Source of the DNA: Pseudomonas migulae | GTDB taxonomy: Bacteria; Pseudomonadota; Gammaproteobacteria; Pseudomonadales; Pseudomonadaceae | DNA: 64,000 nt | Direction of reading: 5' to 3' | NCBI RefSeq assembly: GCF_024169315.1 | Contig: NZ_JALJWR010000001.1 | Span: forward strand, 4,080,501 to 4,144,500 | Translations under genes and position numbers: made by a program | Part shown: positions 17,465 through 25,807 of the stretch, piece after piece | How positions within the stretch are numbered: the first letter of the stretch is position 1 | Layout: every line of letters begins with the position of its first letter | The notes under the pieces: generated by a model | The model's database searches: none | The model's input: the letters and a program-made list of their open reading frames with translations, nothing else | What the model was told of the DNA's origin: nothing

Positions 17465-18337
17465 ATGTCCCAATCGTCTATTGCAGCCGCCTCTTCGGCT
17501 AACGCTGCCCGCCGTGGCAGTGCCACGTCGCGGCGAATCCTGATCGGCCTGTGCTGGCTGGTCTTCATCCTGTTTTTGGTGTTGCCGCTGTTTATCGTCG
17601 TGTCCCAGGGTCTGAAAAACGGCTTGGGTGCGTTCTTCACCGCGATCTTCGAACCGGACGCCTTGTCCGCATTGAAGCTCACGGTGATCGCCGTGCTGAT
17701 CTCGGTGCCGCTCAACCTGGTATTCGGCGTCAGCGCCGCATGGTGCGTGAGCAAGTACTCGTTCCGTGGCAAGAGCATGCTGGTGACCCTGATCGACTTG
17801 CCGTTCTCGGTGTCGCCGGTCATCGCCGGTCTGGTCTATGTGCTGATGTTCGGCGCCCAGGGTTTGTTCGGCCCGTGGCTGCAGGATCACGACATTCAGA
17901 TCGTCTTCGCCTTGCCGGGCATCGTGCTGGCGACGATTTTCGTCACCGTGCCGTTCGTGGCCCGTGAGCTGATTCCGCTGATGCAGGAGCAAGGCACTCA
18001 GGAAGAAGAGGCCGCGCGCCTGCTCGGTGCCAATGGCTGGCAGATGTTCTGGCACGTCACCGTTCCCAATATCAAATGGGGCCTGATCTACGGCGTGGTG
18101 CTCTGTACCGCGCGGGCGATGGGTGAGTTCGGTGCGGTGTCGGTGGTTTCCGGGCACATTCGCGGGGTGACCAACACCTTGCCGCTGCACGTCGAGATCC
18201 TCTACAACGAATACAACCACGTGGCCGCGTTCGCCGTGGCGAGCCTGTTGCTGATCCTGGCGCTCTTCATCCTGCTGGCCAAGCAGTGGAGCGAAAACCG
18301 TATTAACCGCCTGCGCGCCAGCGCCGCGGAGGAATAA
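17465..18337 (+). CDS. cysW: Sulfate ABC transporter permease
   Basis: A 290-residue partner of CysT. A Ser/Ala-rich N-terminus precedes six hydrophobic segments, with the coupling motif [20 protein letters not shown] and the CysW-typical [17 protein letters not shown]. It is followed by cysA after three bases. Confidence 0.95.
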   Translation: MSQSSIAAASSANAARRGSATSRRILIGLCWLVFILFLVLPLFIVVSQGLKNGLGAFFTAIFEPDALSALKLTVIAVLISVPLNLVFGVSAAWCVSKYSFRGKSMLVTLIDLPFSVSPVIAGLVYVLMFGAQGLFGPWLQDHDIQIVFALPGIVLATIFVTVPFVARELIPLMQEQGTQEEEAARLLGANGWQMFWHVTVPNIKWGLIYGVVLCTARAMGEFGAVSVVSGHIRGVTNTLPLHVEILYNEYNHVAAFAVASLLLILALFILLAKQWSENRINRLRASAAEE

Positions 18338-18340
18338 TTC

Positions 18341-19330
18341 ATGTCGATCGAAGTGCGTAACGTCAGCAAGAATTTCAATGCGTTCAAGGCGCTCAATGAC
18401 ATCAGCCTGGACATTCAAAGCGGCGAACTCGTGGCGCTGCTTGGCCCGTCGGGTTGCGGCAAGACCACGCTGCTGCGGATCATCGCCGGTCTGGAAACTC
18501 CGGATAAGGGCAGCATCGTGTTCCACGGTGAAGACGTTTCCGGCCACGACGTGCGTGATCGCAACGTCGGTTTCGTGTTTCAGCACTACGCATTGTTCCG
18601 CCACATGACGGTGTTCGACAACGTCGCGTTCGGCCTGCGCATGAAACCGAAAAACCAGCGCCCAAGCGAAAGCCAGATCGCGGTGAAAGTCCACGAACTG
18701 CTGAACATGGTGCAACTGGACTGGTTGTCGGATCGTTACCCGGAACAACTCTCCGGTGGTCAACGTCAGCGTATCGCGCTGGCCCGTGCCCTGGCGGTGG
18801 AGCCGAAAGTCCTGCTGCTCGACGAACCCTTCGGTGCGCTCGACGCCAAGGTGCGTAAAGAACTGCGCCGCTGGCTCGCGCGCTTGCACGAAGACATCAA
18901 CCTGACTTCGGTATTCGTGACCCACGACCAGGAAGAAGCGATGGAAGTCGCCGACCGCATCGTGGTGATGAACAAGGGCGTGATCGAGCAGATCGGCTCG
19001 CCGGGTGACGTCTACGAAAACCCGGCCAGCGATTTCGTTTATCACTTCCTCGGTGATTCGAACCGCCTGCATCTGGGTGAGGACAATCACGTGCTGTTCC
19101 GTCCGCACGAAGTGTCGCTGTCGCGGCATGAACTGGACGACCACCATGCGGCTGAAGTGCGGGACATTCGTCCGCTGGGCGCAACGACCCGGGTGACGTT
19201 GAAGGTCGAAGGCCAGAGCGAATTGATCGAGGCTGAAGTGGTGAAGGATCACGACAGCCTGATTGGCTTGGCGAAGGGTGAAACCTTGTTCTTCAAACCA
19301 AAGGTCTGGCAGAAAGTCGCCAACATCTAA
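18341..19330 (+). CDS. cysA: Sulfate ABC transporter ATP-binding protein
   Basis: A 329-residue ATPase driving sulfate import. Walker A is GPSGCGKTT, signature LSGGQRQR, Walker [12 protein letters not shown] and the H-loop THDQEEA; a C-terminal TOBE-like regulatory domain lies after residue 235. The ribosome binding site GGAGGAA precedes the start. It closes the operon, and a REP pair follows the stop. Confidence 0.96.
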   Translation: MSIEVRNVSKNFNAFKALNDISLDIQSGELVALLGPSGCGKTTLLRIIAGLETPDKGSIVFHGEDVSGHDVRDRNVGFVFQHYALFRHMTVFDNVAFGLRMKPKNQRPSESQIAVKVHELLNMVQLDWLSDRYPEQLSGGQRQRIALARALAVEPKVLLLDEPFGALDAKVRKELRRWLARLHEDINLTSVFVTHDQEEAMEVADRIVVMNKGVIEQIGSPGDVYENPASDFVYHFLGDSNRLHLGEDNHVLFRPHEVSLSRHELDDHHAAEVRDIRPLGATTRVTLKVEGQSELIEAEVVKDHDSLIGLAKGETLFFKPKVWQKVANI

Positions 19331-19339
19331 GATCAAAAG

Positions 19340-19407
19340 CTTCGCGGGCAAGCCTCGCTCCTACAGGGTAATGCGTTTACCTGTAGGAGCGAGGCTTGCC
19401 CGCGAAG
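19340..19407. repeat. REPIN
   Basis: Short-loop pair with 28-base arms (CTTCGCGGGCAAGCCTCGCT type) between cysA and the convergent Mpo1-like gene. Confidence 0.9.
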
Positions 19408-19412
19408 GCGAT

Positions 19413-19931
19413 CTACGCAGCAGCGCGATTCGGATTTATCCGCACCCCCCCAACCCGCGCCTCGATCTGCTCTTTCAAATCCCGCCGCATCCCCAGCAAA
19501 AACGCCAGCTCAACCACCACGAACAACGGCCCGACAATCAGCCCCGTCACATCATCGACAAACGCCGGCTTGCGTCCTTCGTAGTGATGCCCGACAAACT
19601 GAATCGCCCAGCCGATCACGAACATCCCGATGCCGCTCGCCAGCCACACCAGCGTGCTTTGCTGAGCCAGCACCTGACCTGCCCAAACGCACAGACCGAG
19701 CAACACCGTCATCAACACCCCGAGGCGCAACTCCAGGCGCAGGTAGAACCAGGCCGACGCCAGCGCGACCAGCAGCGCCGGCGACAACCAGCCTGCGGCC
19801 CATTGCGGACGGGACAGCAACACCGCCACCGCCACGACAATCAGCGGAATACCGATAAAGTGGCTGGCAATATTGCGCGGGTCACGGTGGTAAGCGGCGT
19901 ATTGACTGAGATGGTCAACGAGGCTTTTCAT
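19413..19931 (-). CDS. Mpo1-like (DUF962) membrane protein
   Basis: A 172-residue protein with the DUF962 pattern: YAAYHRDPRNIASHFIGIPL at the start and IQFVGHHYEGRKPAF further on, and four to five membrane segments. The yeast relative Mpo1 is an iron(II) dioxygenase that shortens 2-hydroxy fatty acids, and the conserved His residues here (YHRD, SHFIG, GHHYEG) fit that metal site. The bacterial role is not established. ATG 19931 has an AGGAGGAA site. It lies divergent from the Crp-family gene. Confidence 0.8.
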   Translation of the reverse strand: MKSLVDHLSQYAAYHRDPRNIASHFIGIPLIVVAVAVLLSRPQWAAGWLSPALLVALASAWFYLRLELRLGVLMTVLLGLCVWAGQVLAQQSTLVWLASGIGMFVIGWAIQFVGHHYEGRKPAFVDDVTGLIVGPLFVVVELAFLLGMRRDLKEQIEARVGGVRINPNRAAA

Positions 19932-20015
19932 TGTTATTCCTCCTGTAGGGTGATTGATCATGCCCCGGGTTCACCTCTCGCTCTGTCAGCCAGGCGACAA
20001 TCTCCAGGAGTTTTG

Positions 20016-20702
20016 ATGGACATGCAGGTATGGCGTTCGCGCCTGACGACGGGGCAATGGTTCAGCCATTTACCTGCTCCCTTACAGAATAGTCTGCTGG
20101 CCGCGGCCAAGGTGCGGCGCCTGTCATCGGGGCAGCGGCTGTTCAAGCGCGGTGATCCGCCGTGTGGCCTGTACGCCGTGCTCGAAGGTGCGGTGCGCAT
20201 CGGCGCGGTGAGCGAGCAGGGCAAGGAGGCGTTGCTGAGCCTGGTGGAGTCGCCACACTGGTTCGGTGAAATCTGCCTGTTCGACGGTCAGCCGCGCACC
20301 CACGATGCGTTCGGTCTGGGACAGTGCATCCTGTTGCACATCCCGCAAGCGGCGCTGTTGGCCATGCTGGACGAACAACCGGTTTACTGGCGGCAACTGG
20401 CATTGCTGATGAGCCAGAAACTGCGCCTGACCTTCATCAACCTCGAACAACTGAGCCTGATGCCGGCGCCGGCACGGTTGGCGCATCGCTTGCTGATGAT
20501 TGCCAAGGGCTACGGCGAAATCGACCCGCCACGACGTGTGTTGCAACTGCCGCAGGAGCAGCTGGCTTCGATGTTGTCGCTGTCACGCCAAACCACCAAT
20601 CAGCTGCTCAAGGAGTTGCAAGGCCAGGGGATTCTGAACCTGAAGTACGGCGAGATCGAAATTCTGGATGCCGAGCGGTTGCGGGCGTTGGCGATTTTTT
20701 GA
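20016..20702 (+). CDS. Crp/Fnr-family transcription regulator
   Basis: A 228-residue protein with an N-terminal cyclic-nucleotide-type sensor domain (LFKRGDPPCGLYAVLEGAVR, SPHWFGEICLFDGQPRTHDA) and a C-terminal winged helix (QLPQEQLASMLSLSRQTTNQ). There is no Fnr-type Cys cluster, so no iron-sulfur centre, and the Arg/Ser pair that binds cAMP in Crp is not obvious; the signal is unknown. The start at 20016 follows CAGGAG; an upstream extension of the frame overlaps the antisense gene and is not used. Confidence 0.85.
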   Translation: MDMQVWRSRLTTGQWFSHLPAPLQNSLLAAAKVRRLSSGQRLFKRGDPPCGLYAVLEGAVRIGAVSEQGKEALLSLVESPHWFGEICLFDGQPRTHDAFGLGQCILLHIPQAALLAMLDEQPVYWRQLALLMSQKLRLTFINLEQLSLMPAPARLAHRLLMIAKGYGEIDPPRRVLQLPQEQLASMLSLSRQTTNQLLKELQGQGILNLKYGEIEILDAERLRALAIF

Positions 20703-20772
20703 AACACGGCGTTATTGGTGGGCTTTGTCTGCGAAGGCGCCTAGCCTGTGAAGACGACAATCGAGGTGTGCC

Positions 20773-21138
20773 ATGCGTGTGCTGTTAGTGGAAGACGAAC
20801 CGGAGACTGCCAAACTGCTGGCCAACGGCCTGAACGAGGCGAGTTACTCGGTGGATGTAGCGCTCAACGGCATGGACGGCCGCCGCTTCATCGAGTCGGG
20901 CGAATATGAATTGATCATCCTCGACGTGATGCTGCCGGGGCTCAACGGCTGGCAGTTGCAGCAACAGATCCGCAAGCTCGGCGAGACGCCGGTGCTGTTT
21001 CTCACGACCAAGGACGGCATCGAGGATCGCTTGCGCGGGTTGGAGTTGCATGAGGATGATTATCTGCTCAAGCCGTTTACGGTGAGCGAGCTGGTGGCGC
21101 GGGTGCGCAAGTTGTTGCGGAGAGATCGCGGGCGTTAG
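20773..21138 (+). CDS. Receiver-only response regulator, probably a truncated OmpR-type protein
   Basis: A 121-residue protein with a full receiver domain: acidic pocket VEDE, phospho-acceptor D51 (IILDVMLPG), T78/T79 and K100 (LLKPFT). The helix-5 end ARVRKLLRR is where OmpR/PhoB proteins continue into the DNA-binding domain, but here it stops after RDRGR and a REP pair begins shortly after. The usual GADDY before the Lys is HEDDY. It may be a stand-alone receiver or a remnant. No kinase gene is adjacent. Confidence 0.75.
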   Translation: MRVLLVEDEPETAKLLANGLNEASYSVDVALNGMDGRRFIESGEYELIILDVMLPGLNGWQLQQQIRKLGETPVLFLTTKDGIEDRLRGLELHEDDYLLKPFTVSELVARVRKLLRRDRGR

Positions 21139-21153
21139 GGATTACTGCGGTGG

Positions 21154-21272
21154 CTGGTCTGGCCTCTTCGCGGGCAAGCCTCGCTCCTACAGGTTTTTCG
21201 ATTGGCCGCGATATTGTGGTCCACATAGAACCACTGTAGGAGCGAGGCTTGCCCGCGAAGAGGCCAGACCAG
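21154..21272. repeat. REPIN with 39-base perfect arms
   Basis: Left arm 21154-21192 and right arm 21234-21272 are exact reverse complements over 39 bases, longer than any other pair seen in this window. Confidence 0.95.
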
Positions 21273-21293
21273 GCAACCCACCTCCCAGACCTG

Positions 21294-22298
21294 TCACCGC
21301 AACCCATCCCGAAACTGCCCCGGCGTCATCCCCGTCCAGCGCTTGAACGCACGGCTGAAGCTGCTGGTATCCGCAAACCCCAACAAATAACTGATCTCGC
21401 TCAACGAGCATTGCGGGTCGCGCAGGTGCAGCAGGGCCAGGTTTTCGCGGCTTTCATTGAGCAGCGTATCGAACCGGCAACCCTCATCCGCCAGATGCCG
21501 TTGCAGGCTGCGCAAACTCAGGTGCAGAGCCTGGGCGATGTGCTCGGCGCTGGGCTCGCCTTCGGGCAATTGCTCCTCGATGGCGTCGCGAACCTTGCGT
21601 TCCCAGGTCAGCGGCTTGAGTTGCGCCAGCGTGCGTTTGAGCACGGTTTCGTTGTGCTCCGCCAGTTCCGGATTGGCGTCGTCCAGGTGACTGTCGAAAT
21701 CCACCAGGGAAAATTCCAGCCGGTCCTCGTCAGCGGAAAAGTACACCGGTGCGCGGAAGACTTTGTGCCATTGATGTGCGTCGGCCGGTTCCGGGCGGCG
21801 CAGATAAACCGCCAGCGGCGCGTAGTCGCGGCCGAGGCGATTGCGGCAGGTGCGCACGTAAATTGCGGCGAAGGCGTCGATGGCTTCGAACGCCGGCGCC
21901 GGATTGCCTGGCGGGATTTTCAGGCGAAAGCGATAGCGATCTTCGGTGCGGCTCAATTCAAGCTCTAACGCATCGCTGACCACCTGGTGATAACGCACGA
22001 TGCGCTCGAACACCTCCCGCAAACTGCCGCTGGCCACCAGGGCATAACCGAGCGCGTGAAAGGTGGTCGGGCTGACGAACCGCGAGACGCGCAAGCCGAT
22101 CGCCGGATCGCCACTGACCTGCACGGCGATTTCCCACAGGCGCGTGGTGCCGGACAACGGGTAACGGGCGTTCGGGTCGTCCATCAATTGCGGGTCGAGC
22201 CCCGCCTGGTGACACAGGGCGGTGCTGTCGAGGCCCAGCGCATCGAGTTGCTTGCGCAGGGCGCGGGTCCAGCTGGCGAGGGAGGTCGGTTCAGTCAT
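21294..22298 (-). CDS. AraC-family regulator (OruR/ArgR-like architecture)
   Basis: A 334-residue protein with an N-terminal ligand-type domain of the Arabinose_bd family (TTFHALGYALVASGSLREVF) and a C-terminal pair of helix-turn-helix motifs (IAQALHLSLRSLQRHLADEG and ISYLLGFADTSSFSRAFKRW). It is divergent from a fatty-acid desaturase with 100 bases between, so it probably controls that gene; the ligand could be a fatty acid, which is inference from the neighbour. Confidence 0.85.
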   Translation of the reverse strand: MTEPTSLASWTRALRKQLDALGLDSTALCHQAGLDPQLMDDPNARYPLSGTTRLWEIAVQVSGDPAIGLRVSRFVSPTTFHALGYALVASGSLREVFERIVRYHQVVSDALELELSRTEDRYRFRLKIPPGNPAPAFEAIDAFAAIYVRTCRNRLGRDYAPLAVYLRRPEPADAHQWHKVFRAPVYFSADEDRLEFSLVDFDSHLDDANPELAEHNETVLKRTLAQLKPLTWERKVRDAIEEQLPEGEPSAEHIAQALHLSLRSLQRHLADEGCRFDTLLNESRENLALLHLRDPQCSLSEISYLLGFADTSSFSRAFKRWTGMTPGQFRDGLR

Positions 22299-22398
22299 GC
22301 TGATTGGCGCTTCCGGTCAACAGGTTGGCGTCCACGGCTACCGCGTTGTGAGGGGTCACAAGGCAGGATGCGAACATCAATAACCAGAGGATGGAAGC

Positions 22399-23472
22399 AT
22401 GGAAGGTACTTCTGCAAGTCCCCAGCGACTGAATGCAGCACAACGATCCGCGCATATTCGCGAAGTGGTGCTGGCCAGAGGGGTCGAACTGCGTAAACGC
22501 TACCCGATTCTCAACCATCAGGACGCCTTGGGCTCGGGCATTCTGGCCTTCGCCCTGGCCGGAATGATTGGCTCTGCGGCGCTCTACCTCACCGGGTATA
22601 TGGCCTGGTGGGTGTGCCTGTTGCTCAATGCGTTCTTCGCCTCATTGACCCACGAGCTGGAACACGACCTGATTCATAGCATGTACTTTCGCAAGCAGCG
22701 CGTGCCGCACAACCTGATGATGGGCCTGGTGTGGCTGGCGCGGCCGAGCACGATCAACCCGTGGATTCGTCGGCATTTGCACCTCAACCACCACAAGGTC
22801 TCCGGCACGGAAACCGACATGGAAGAACGGGCGATCACCAATGGCGAGCCTTGGGGTTTTGCGCGGTTGTTGATGGTCGGCGATAACATGATGTCGGCGT
22901 TCATCCGCATGCTGCGGGCCAAGACCTGGGAGCACAAGTTCAGCATCATCAAGCGCGCATTGAAGGTCTATGCGCCACTCGCGCTGGTGCATTGGGGCGC
23001 GTGGTACGTGTTCCTCGGCTTCCACGCCGCCAACGGCGTTGCGCATCTGCTGGGGGCACCGATCGAGTGGTCGGCGAACACGCTTTCCGTGATGCAGGTG
23101 ATCGACATCGCAGTGGTGGTGATCATCGGCCCGAACGTGTTGCGCACGTTTTGCCTGCACTTCGTCAGCTCGAACATGCACTATTACGGCGACATCGAGT
23201 CGGGGAACGTGATGCAGCAATGCCAGGTACTGAACGCTTGGTGGCTATGGCCGCTGCAGGCGTTTTGCTTCAACTTCGGCAGCAGCCACGGCATTCATCA
23301 CTTCGTGGTGAAAGAACCGTTCTACATCCGCCAGCTGACCGTGCCGGTGGCGCACAAAGTGATGCGCGAAATGGGCGTGCGGTTCAATGACTTCGGAACG
23401 TTTGCGCGGGCCAACCGCTTTGTTCGCAAGGAAAGCATCGAGCAGCAGGAGGTGCGTGCAGCCCAGGCTTGA
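22399..23472 (+). CDS. Membrane fatty-acid desaturase
   Basis: A 357-residue di-iron membrane enzyme with three histidine clusters: HELEHD, HLHLNHH and HGIHH, and three to four membrane segments (for example ILAFALAGMIGSAALYLTGY). It differs from the acyl-CoA/phospholipid desaturase at 11742-12929 and belongs to the fatty-acid desaturase/hydroxylase superfamily, so the substrate is uncertain. An AGAGGA site precedes ATG 22399. Its divergent AraC-type neighbour is its likely regulator. Confidence 0.8.
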   Translation: MEGTSASPQRLNAAQRSAHIREVVLARGVELRKRYPILNHQDALGSGILAFALAGMIGSAALYLTGYMAWWVCLLLNAFFASLTHELEHDLIHSMYFRKQRVPHNLMMGLVWLARPSTINPWIRRHLHLNHHKVSGTETDMEERAITNGEPWGFARLLMVGDNMMSAFIRMLRAKTWEHKFSIIKRALKVYAPLALVHWGAWYVFLGFHAANGVAHLLGAPIEWSANTLSVMQVIDIAVVVIIGPNVLRTFCLHFVSSNMHYYGDIESGNVMQQCQVLNAWWLWPLQAFCFNFGSSHGIHHFVVKEPFYIRQLTVPVAHKVMREMGVRFNDFGTFARANRFVRKESIEQQEVRAAQA

Positions 23473-23642
23473 TCGAGGCATCCGGAAACTCAAACGCTGG
23501 TCATCAAAATGACCCAAAGGGGCGCTAAGTTGTGGCTTGGAGAGTGATTGTCATATGCGATTCAGGTCTAATAAAGTAAGTAAATATTCCTTTATTAGAT
23601 AAACGTTTCCGCCAATCATTGCGCCACAGATTTTGAGTTTCC

Positions 23643-23678
23643 GGGGCCGTCTCCTTGGCAGGGTGCGGCCCCTTTTTT
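23643..23678 (+). terminator. Terminator downstream of the desaturase
   Basis: GGGGCCG (23643-23649) pairs with CGGCCCC (23666-23672), followed by six T. Confidence 0.8.
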
Positions 23679-23719
23679 ATGCCTCGATAAACGCAATTCC
23701 CTTGTGGGAGCAAGCTTAT

Positions 23720-23841
23720 GTGGCGAGGGGATTTATCCCCGTTCGGCTGCGAAGCAGTCGTGTGCGGTGTGCCTGGTAAACCGCGGTTTTCCACTTCGGG
23801 GCCGCTTCGCAGCCCAACGGGGATAAATCCACTCGACACAC
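23720..23841. repeat. Second-class repeat
   Basis: Inverted arms TGTGGCGAGGGGATTTATCC and GGATAAATCCACTCGACACA with internal GTTCGGCTGCGAAGC and GCTTCGCAGCCCAACG; a few mismatches at the right end. Confidence 0.85.
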
Positions 23842-23971
23842 AGGGCTTGATCCCCCATAAGATATTTTTATATTCGATATGGGTCTTAATAAATAGCTCC
23901 TTATTCCTTAACGAATATAACTCTCCTCCCTATACTCGACCGGGAACAGACACGCAGCAGGAGAGTTCCCC

Positions 23972-24553
23972 ATGCGCAACGAATCAATTCGCTACCTGAT
24001 TGTGCCGGGCTGGCAAGGATCGCCAGAAGATCATTGGCAAAGCCACTGGCAGAACAGCCTGCCGAACAGTGCGCGGGTGGAGCAGGCCGACTGGCTGACC
24101 CCGCGTCGTGAAGACTGGGTCGCGGCGCTGGCCGAGGCGATTGCCGCCGACAGCACTCCGGTGATCCTGATTGCCCATAGCCTGGGCTGCATCACCGTCG
24201 CGCATTGGGCGGCCACTGCACCGCTGAATTTTCTGCGTCAGGTGCGCGGGGCCTTGCTGGTTGCGCCCGCAGACGTCGAGCGTCCGGCCTGCGCGCCTGC
24301 GCTGCGTAATTTTGCGCCGATCCCGACCCACCTTTTGCCGTTTCCGAGCCAGGTCGTCAGCTCCGACAACGACAGTGCCGTCAGCGCACCACGCGCCCTG
24401 GAACTGGCGCGTAACTGGGGCGCCGAGGCGGGGATTCTGTCCGGTGCCGGGCACATCAACGTGAAGTCCGGTCACCAGCGTTGGGAGCAGGGTTTTGCTT
24501 ATCTGTATCGCCTGCAAAACCGCATGGAACATCACGCCCTGCGCCGCGCTTGA
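23972..24553 (+). CDS. Small serine hydrolase, RBBP9/YdeN family
   Basis: A 193-residue alpha/beta hydrolase with a complete triad: S70 in AHSLGC, D132 (SSDND) and H161 (GAGHIN). The N-terminal VPGWQGSPEDHWQSHW is the mark of the RBBP9/YdeN family. The physiological substrate is unknown. It lies 59 bases before the enhancer-binding protein gene and may share its transcript. Its promoter region is AT-rich like those of the sulfur genes, so it may belong to that response. Confidence 0.85.
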   Translation: MRNESIRYLIVPGWQGSPEDHWQSHWQNSLPNSARVEQADWLTPRREDWVAALAEAIAADSTPVILIAHSLGCITVAHWAATAPLNFLRQVRGALLVAPADVERPACAPALRNFAPIPTHLLPFPSQVVSSDNDSAVSAPRALELARNWGAEAGILSGAGHINVKSGHQRWEQGFAYLYRLQNRMEHHALRRA

Positions 24554-24583
24554 GCCTTTTCTTTTTTTAAAAACGGCCCCCGC

Positions 24584-24606
24584 CTCCCGGCGGTTTTGGC
24601 CGGGAG
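24584..24606 (+). promoter_or_regulatory. Hairpin covering the ribosome binding site of the next gene
   Basis: CTCCCGGC (24584-24591) pairs perfectly with GCCGGGAG (24599-24606) over a seven-base loop. GGGAG, the ribosome binding site, sits inside the stem, six bases before ATG 24613. An eight-pair GC-rich stem should limit translation unless it is opened. Confidence 0.55.
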
Positions 24607-24612
24607 CCTGCC

Positions 24613-25533
24613 ATGAGTTTTGAAGCCTTCGGTCAGCCGCTGCTGACCTTTCCCGACGCAGAAAAAAGCCCACTGAGCATCCGCGCAAAGGCGCTGGTGT
24701 TCGTTGATCCGCGCTCGCGTCAGTTGCGCGAGGAACTGGAGCAACTGGCGCCGCGTTCGATTTCCGTATTGATCCGTGGTGAAACCGGTAGCGGTAAAGA
24801 GCTGCTGGCGCGACACATCCATCGCGCCAGTGATCGCGGCGGTCTGTTCGTCTCGGTCAATTGCGGCGCGATCAGCCCGACCTACGCCGACGCCGAATTG
24901 TTCGGCTATGCGGCCGGCAGCTACAGCGGTTCGGCGAGCAGTCGCGCCGGCTGGTTCGGTTCGGCCAATGGCGGCACGCTGTACCTGGATGAGATCGGCG
25001 ACCTGCCGCTGCCGATCCAGATCAAGTTGCTCGCCGCGCTGGAAAACCATGAAGTCACCCGCGTCGGCGCACCGCAACCGAGCCCGGTGGACGTGCGTCT
25101 CGTGGCGGCAACCAGCATTGACCTGGCGCAAGCCGTGGCGGCCGGTAAATTCCATGAGCGGCTTTATCACTACCTCAGCGAAGGTCAGCTCGAACTGCCG
25201 GCCTTGCGCGAAAGGGTGGGCGATATCCTGTCGCTGTCCGAATACTTCCTCGGCATCTATAGCCAGCGACTCGATTTGCCGGTGCCGCTGATCAGCGAAG
25301 CGGCTCAACAGTTGTTGGAGGCGCATAGCTGGCCTGGCAATACCCGGGAGCTGGAAAACGTCATTCACTTTGCGCTGCTGGTCAGCACCGGGGACGAGAT
25401 TCTGCCGGAGCATTTGAATCTGCCGGCGCCACTGGTGCAGATCGAGCAGCAACTGAAGCAAATCCTTGGCAGCGGATCTGCCGCCGAAAAGGGCGCCCTG
25501 AAGCAACTCCTCAAAAACGCTGCGCTCCTGTAG
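24613..25533 (+). CDS. Sigma54 enhancer-binding protein without DNA-binding domain (SfnR-like)
   Basis: A 306-residue AAA+ protein with Walker A GETGSGKE (56-63), Walker B TLYLDEIGD (122-130) and the second region of homology near LPALRERVGDI. The sigma54-contact loop, normally GAFTGA, reads GSYSGS (102-107). The N-terminal sensor domain is absent, as in SfnR-type activators of sulfone use. The C-terminal Fis-type helix-turn-helix is also missing: after the AAA+ fold only about 40 residues remain, and the stop codon lies within the following REP sequence. It may act from solution, have lost its tail, or be decaying. The metQ gene downstream suggests a tie to sulfur metabolism. Confidence 0.75.
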   Translation: MSFEAFGQPLLTFPDAEKSPLSIRAKALVFVDPRSRQLREELEQLAPRSISVLIRGETGSGKELLARHIHRASDRGGLFVSVNCGAISPTYADAELFGYAAGSYSGSASSRAGWFGSANGGTLYLDEIGDLPLPIQIKLLAALENHEVTRVGAPQPSPVDVRLVAATSIDLAQAVAAGKFHERLYHYLSEGQLELPALRERVGDILSLSEYFLGIYSQRLDLPVPLISEAAQQLLEAHSWPGNTRELENVIHFALLVSTGDEILPEHLNLPAPLVQIEQQLKQILGSGSAAEKGALKQLLKNAALL

Positions 25534-25610
25534 GAGCGAAGCTTGCTCGCGAACCAGGCGACGCGGTGTGTCAAGAATGGCCCTTTCGCGGGCAAGCCTC
25601 GCTCCTACCG
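25527..25610. repeat. REPIN overlapping the end of the preceding gene
   Basis: CTGTAGGAGCGAAGCTTGCT and a diverged inverted partner. The TAG stop of the enhancer-binding protein gene is part of the left arm. Confidence 0.85.
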
Positions 25611-25807
25611 TGGCAAACGCAAAAATGCGGGCGATGCGCGAGTTAGAGCTGTATGAACAAAATGGAATATGAAAGTGAATAAAAGATATTGTTCGGGAAT
25701 AAAAAATCCCGGTATTGTCCGCCTCACGCCAGCGATAGCACTTCACTGGCACTCGTACTAAACAAGCCGTCGTCGATGACGACCGTGATTTTCGATAAGG
25801 ACACTGC

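Larger units (their letters stand above)
23473..23971. other. Intergenic region with terminator, repeat and promoter
   Basis: About 500 bases without a gene. It holds a terminator (23643-23678), a second-class repeat (23720-23841) and an AT-rich promoter stretch (23862-23935, with TATTCCTTAACGAATATAAC) before the hydrolase gene, similar in base composition to the upstream regions of the sulfur genes. Confidence 0.6.

Noticed and set aside
17417..19351. A 644-codon open frame on the minus strand opposite cysW-cysA
   Set aside because: A shadow of the sulfate transport genes; those have clear motifs and ribosome binding sites.
19263..20015. An upstream extension of the Crp-family gene
   Set aside because: It runs through a REPIN and opposite the Mpo1-like gene; the start at 20016 has a clear site.
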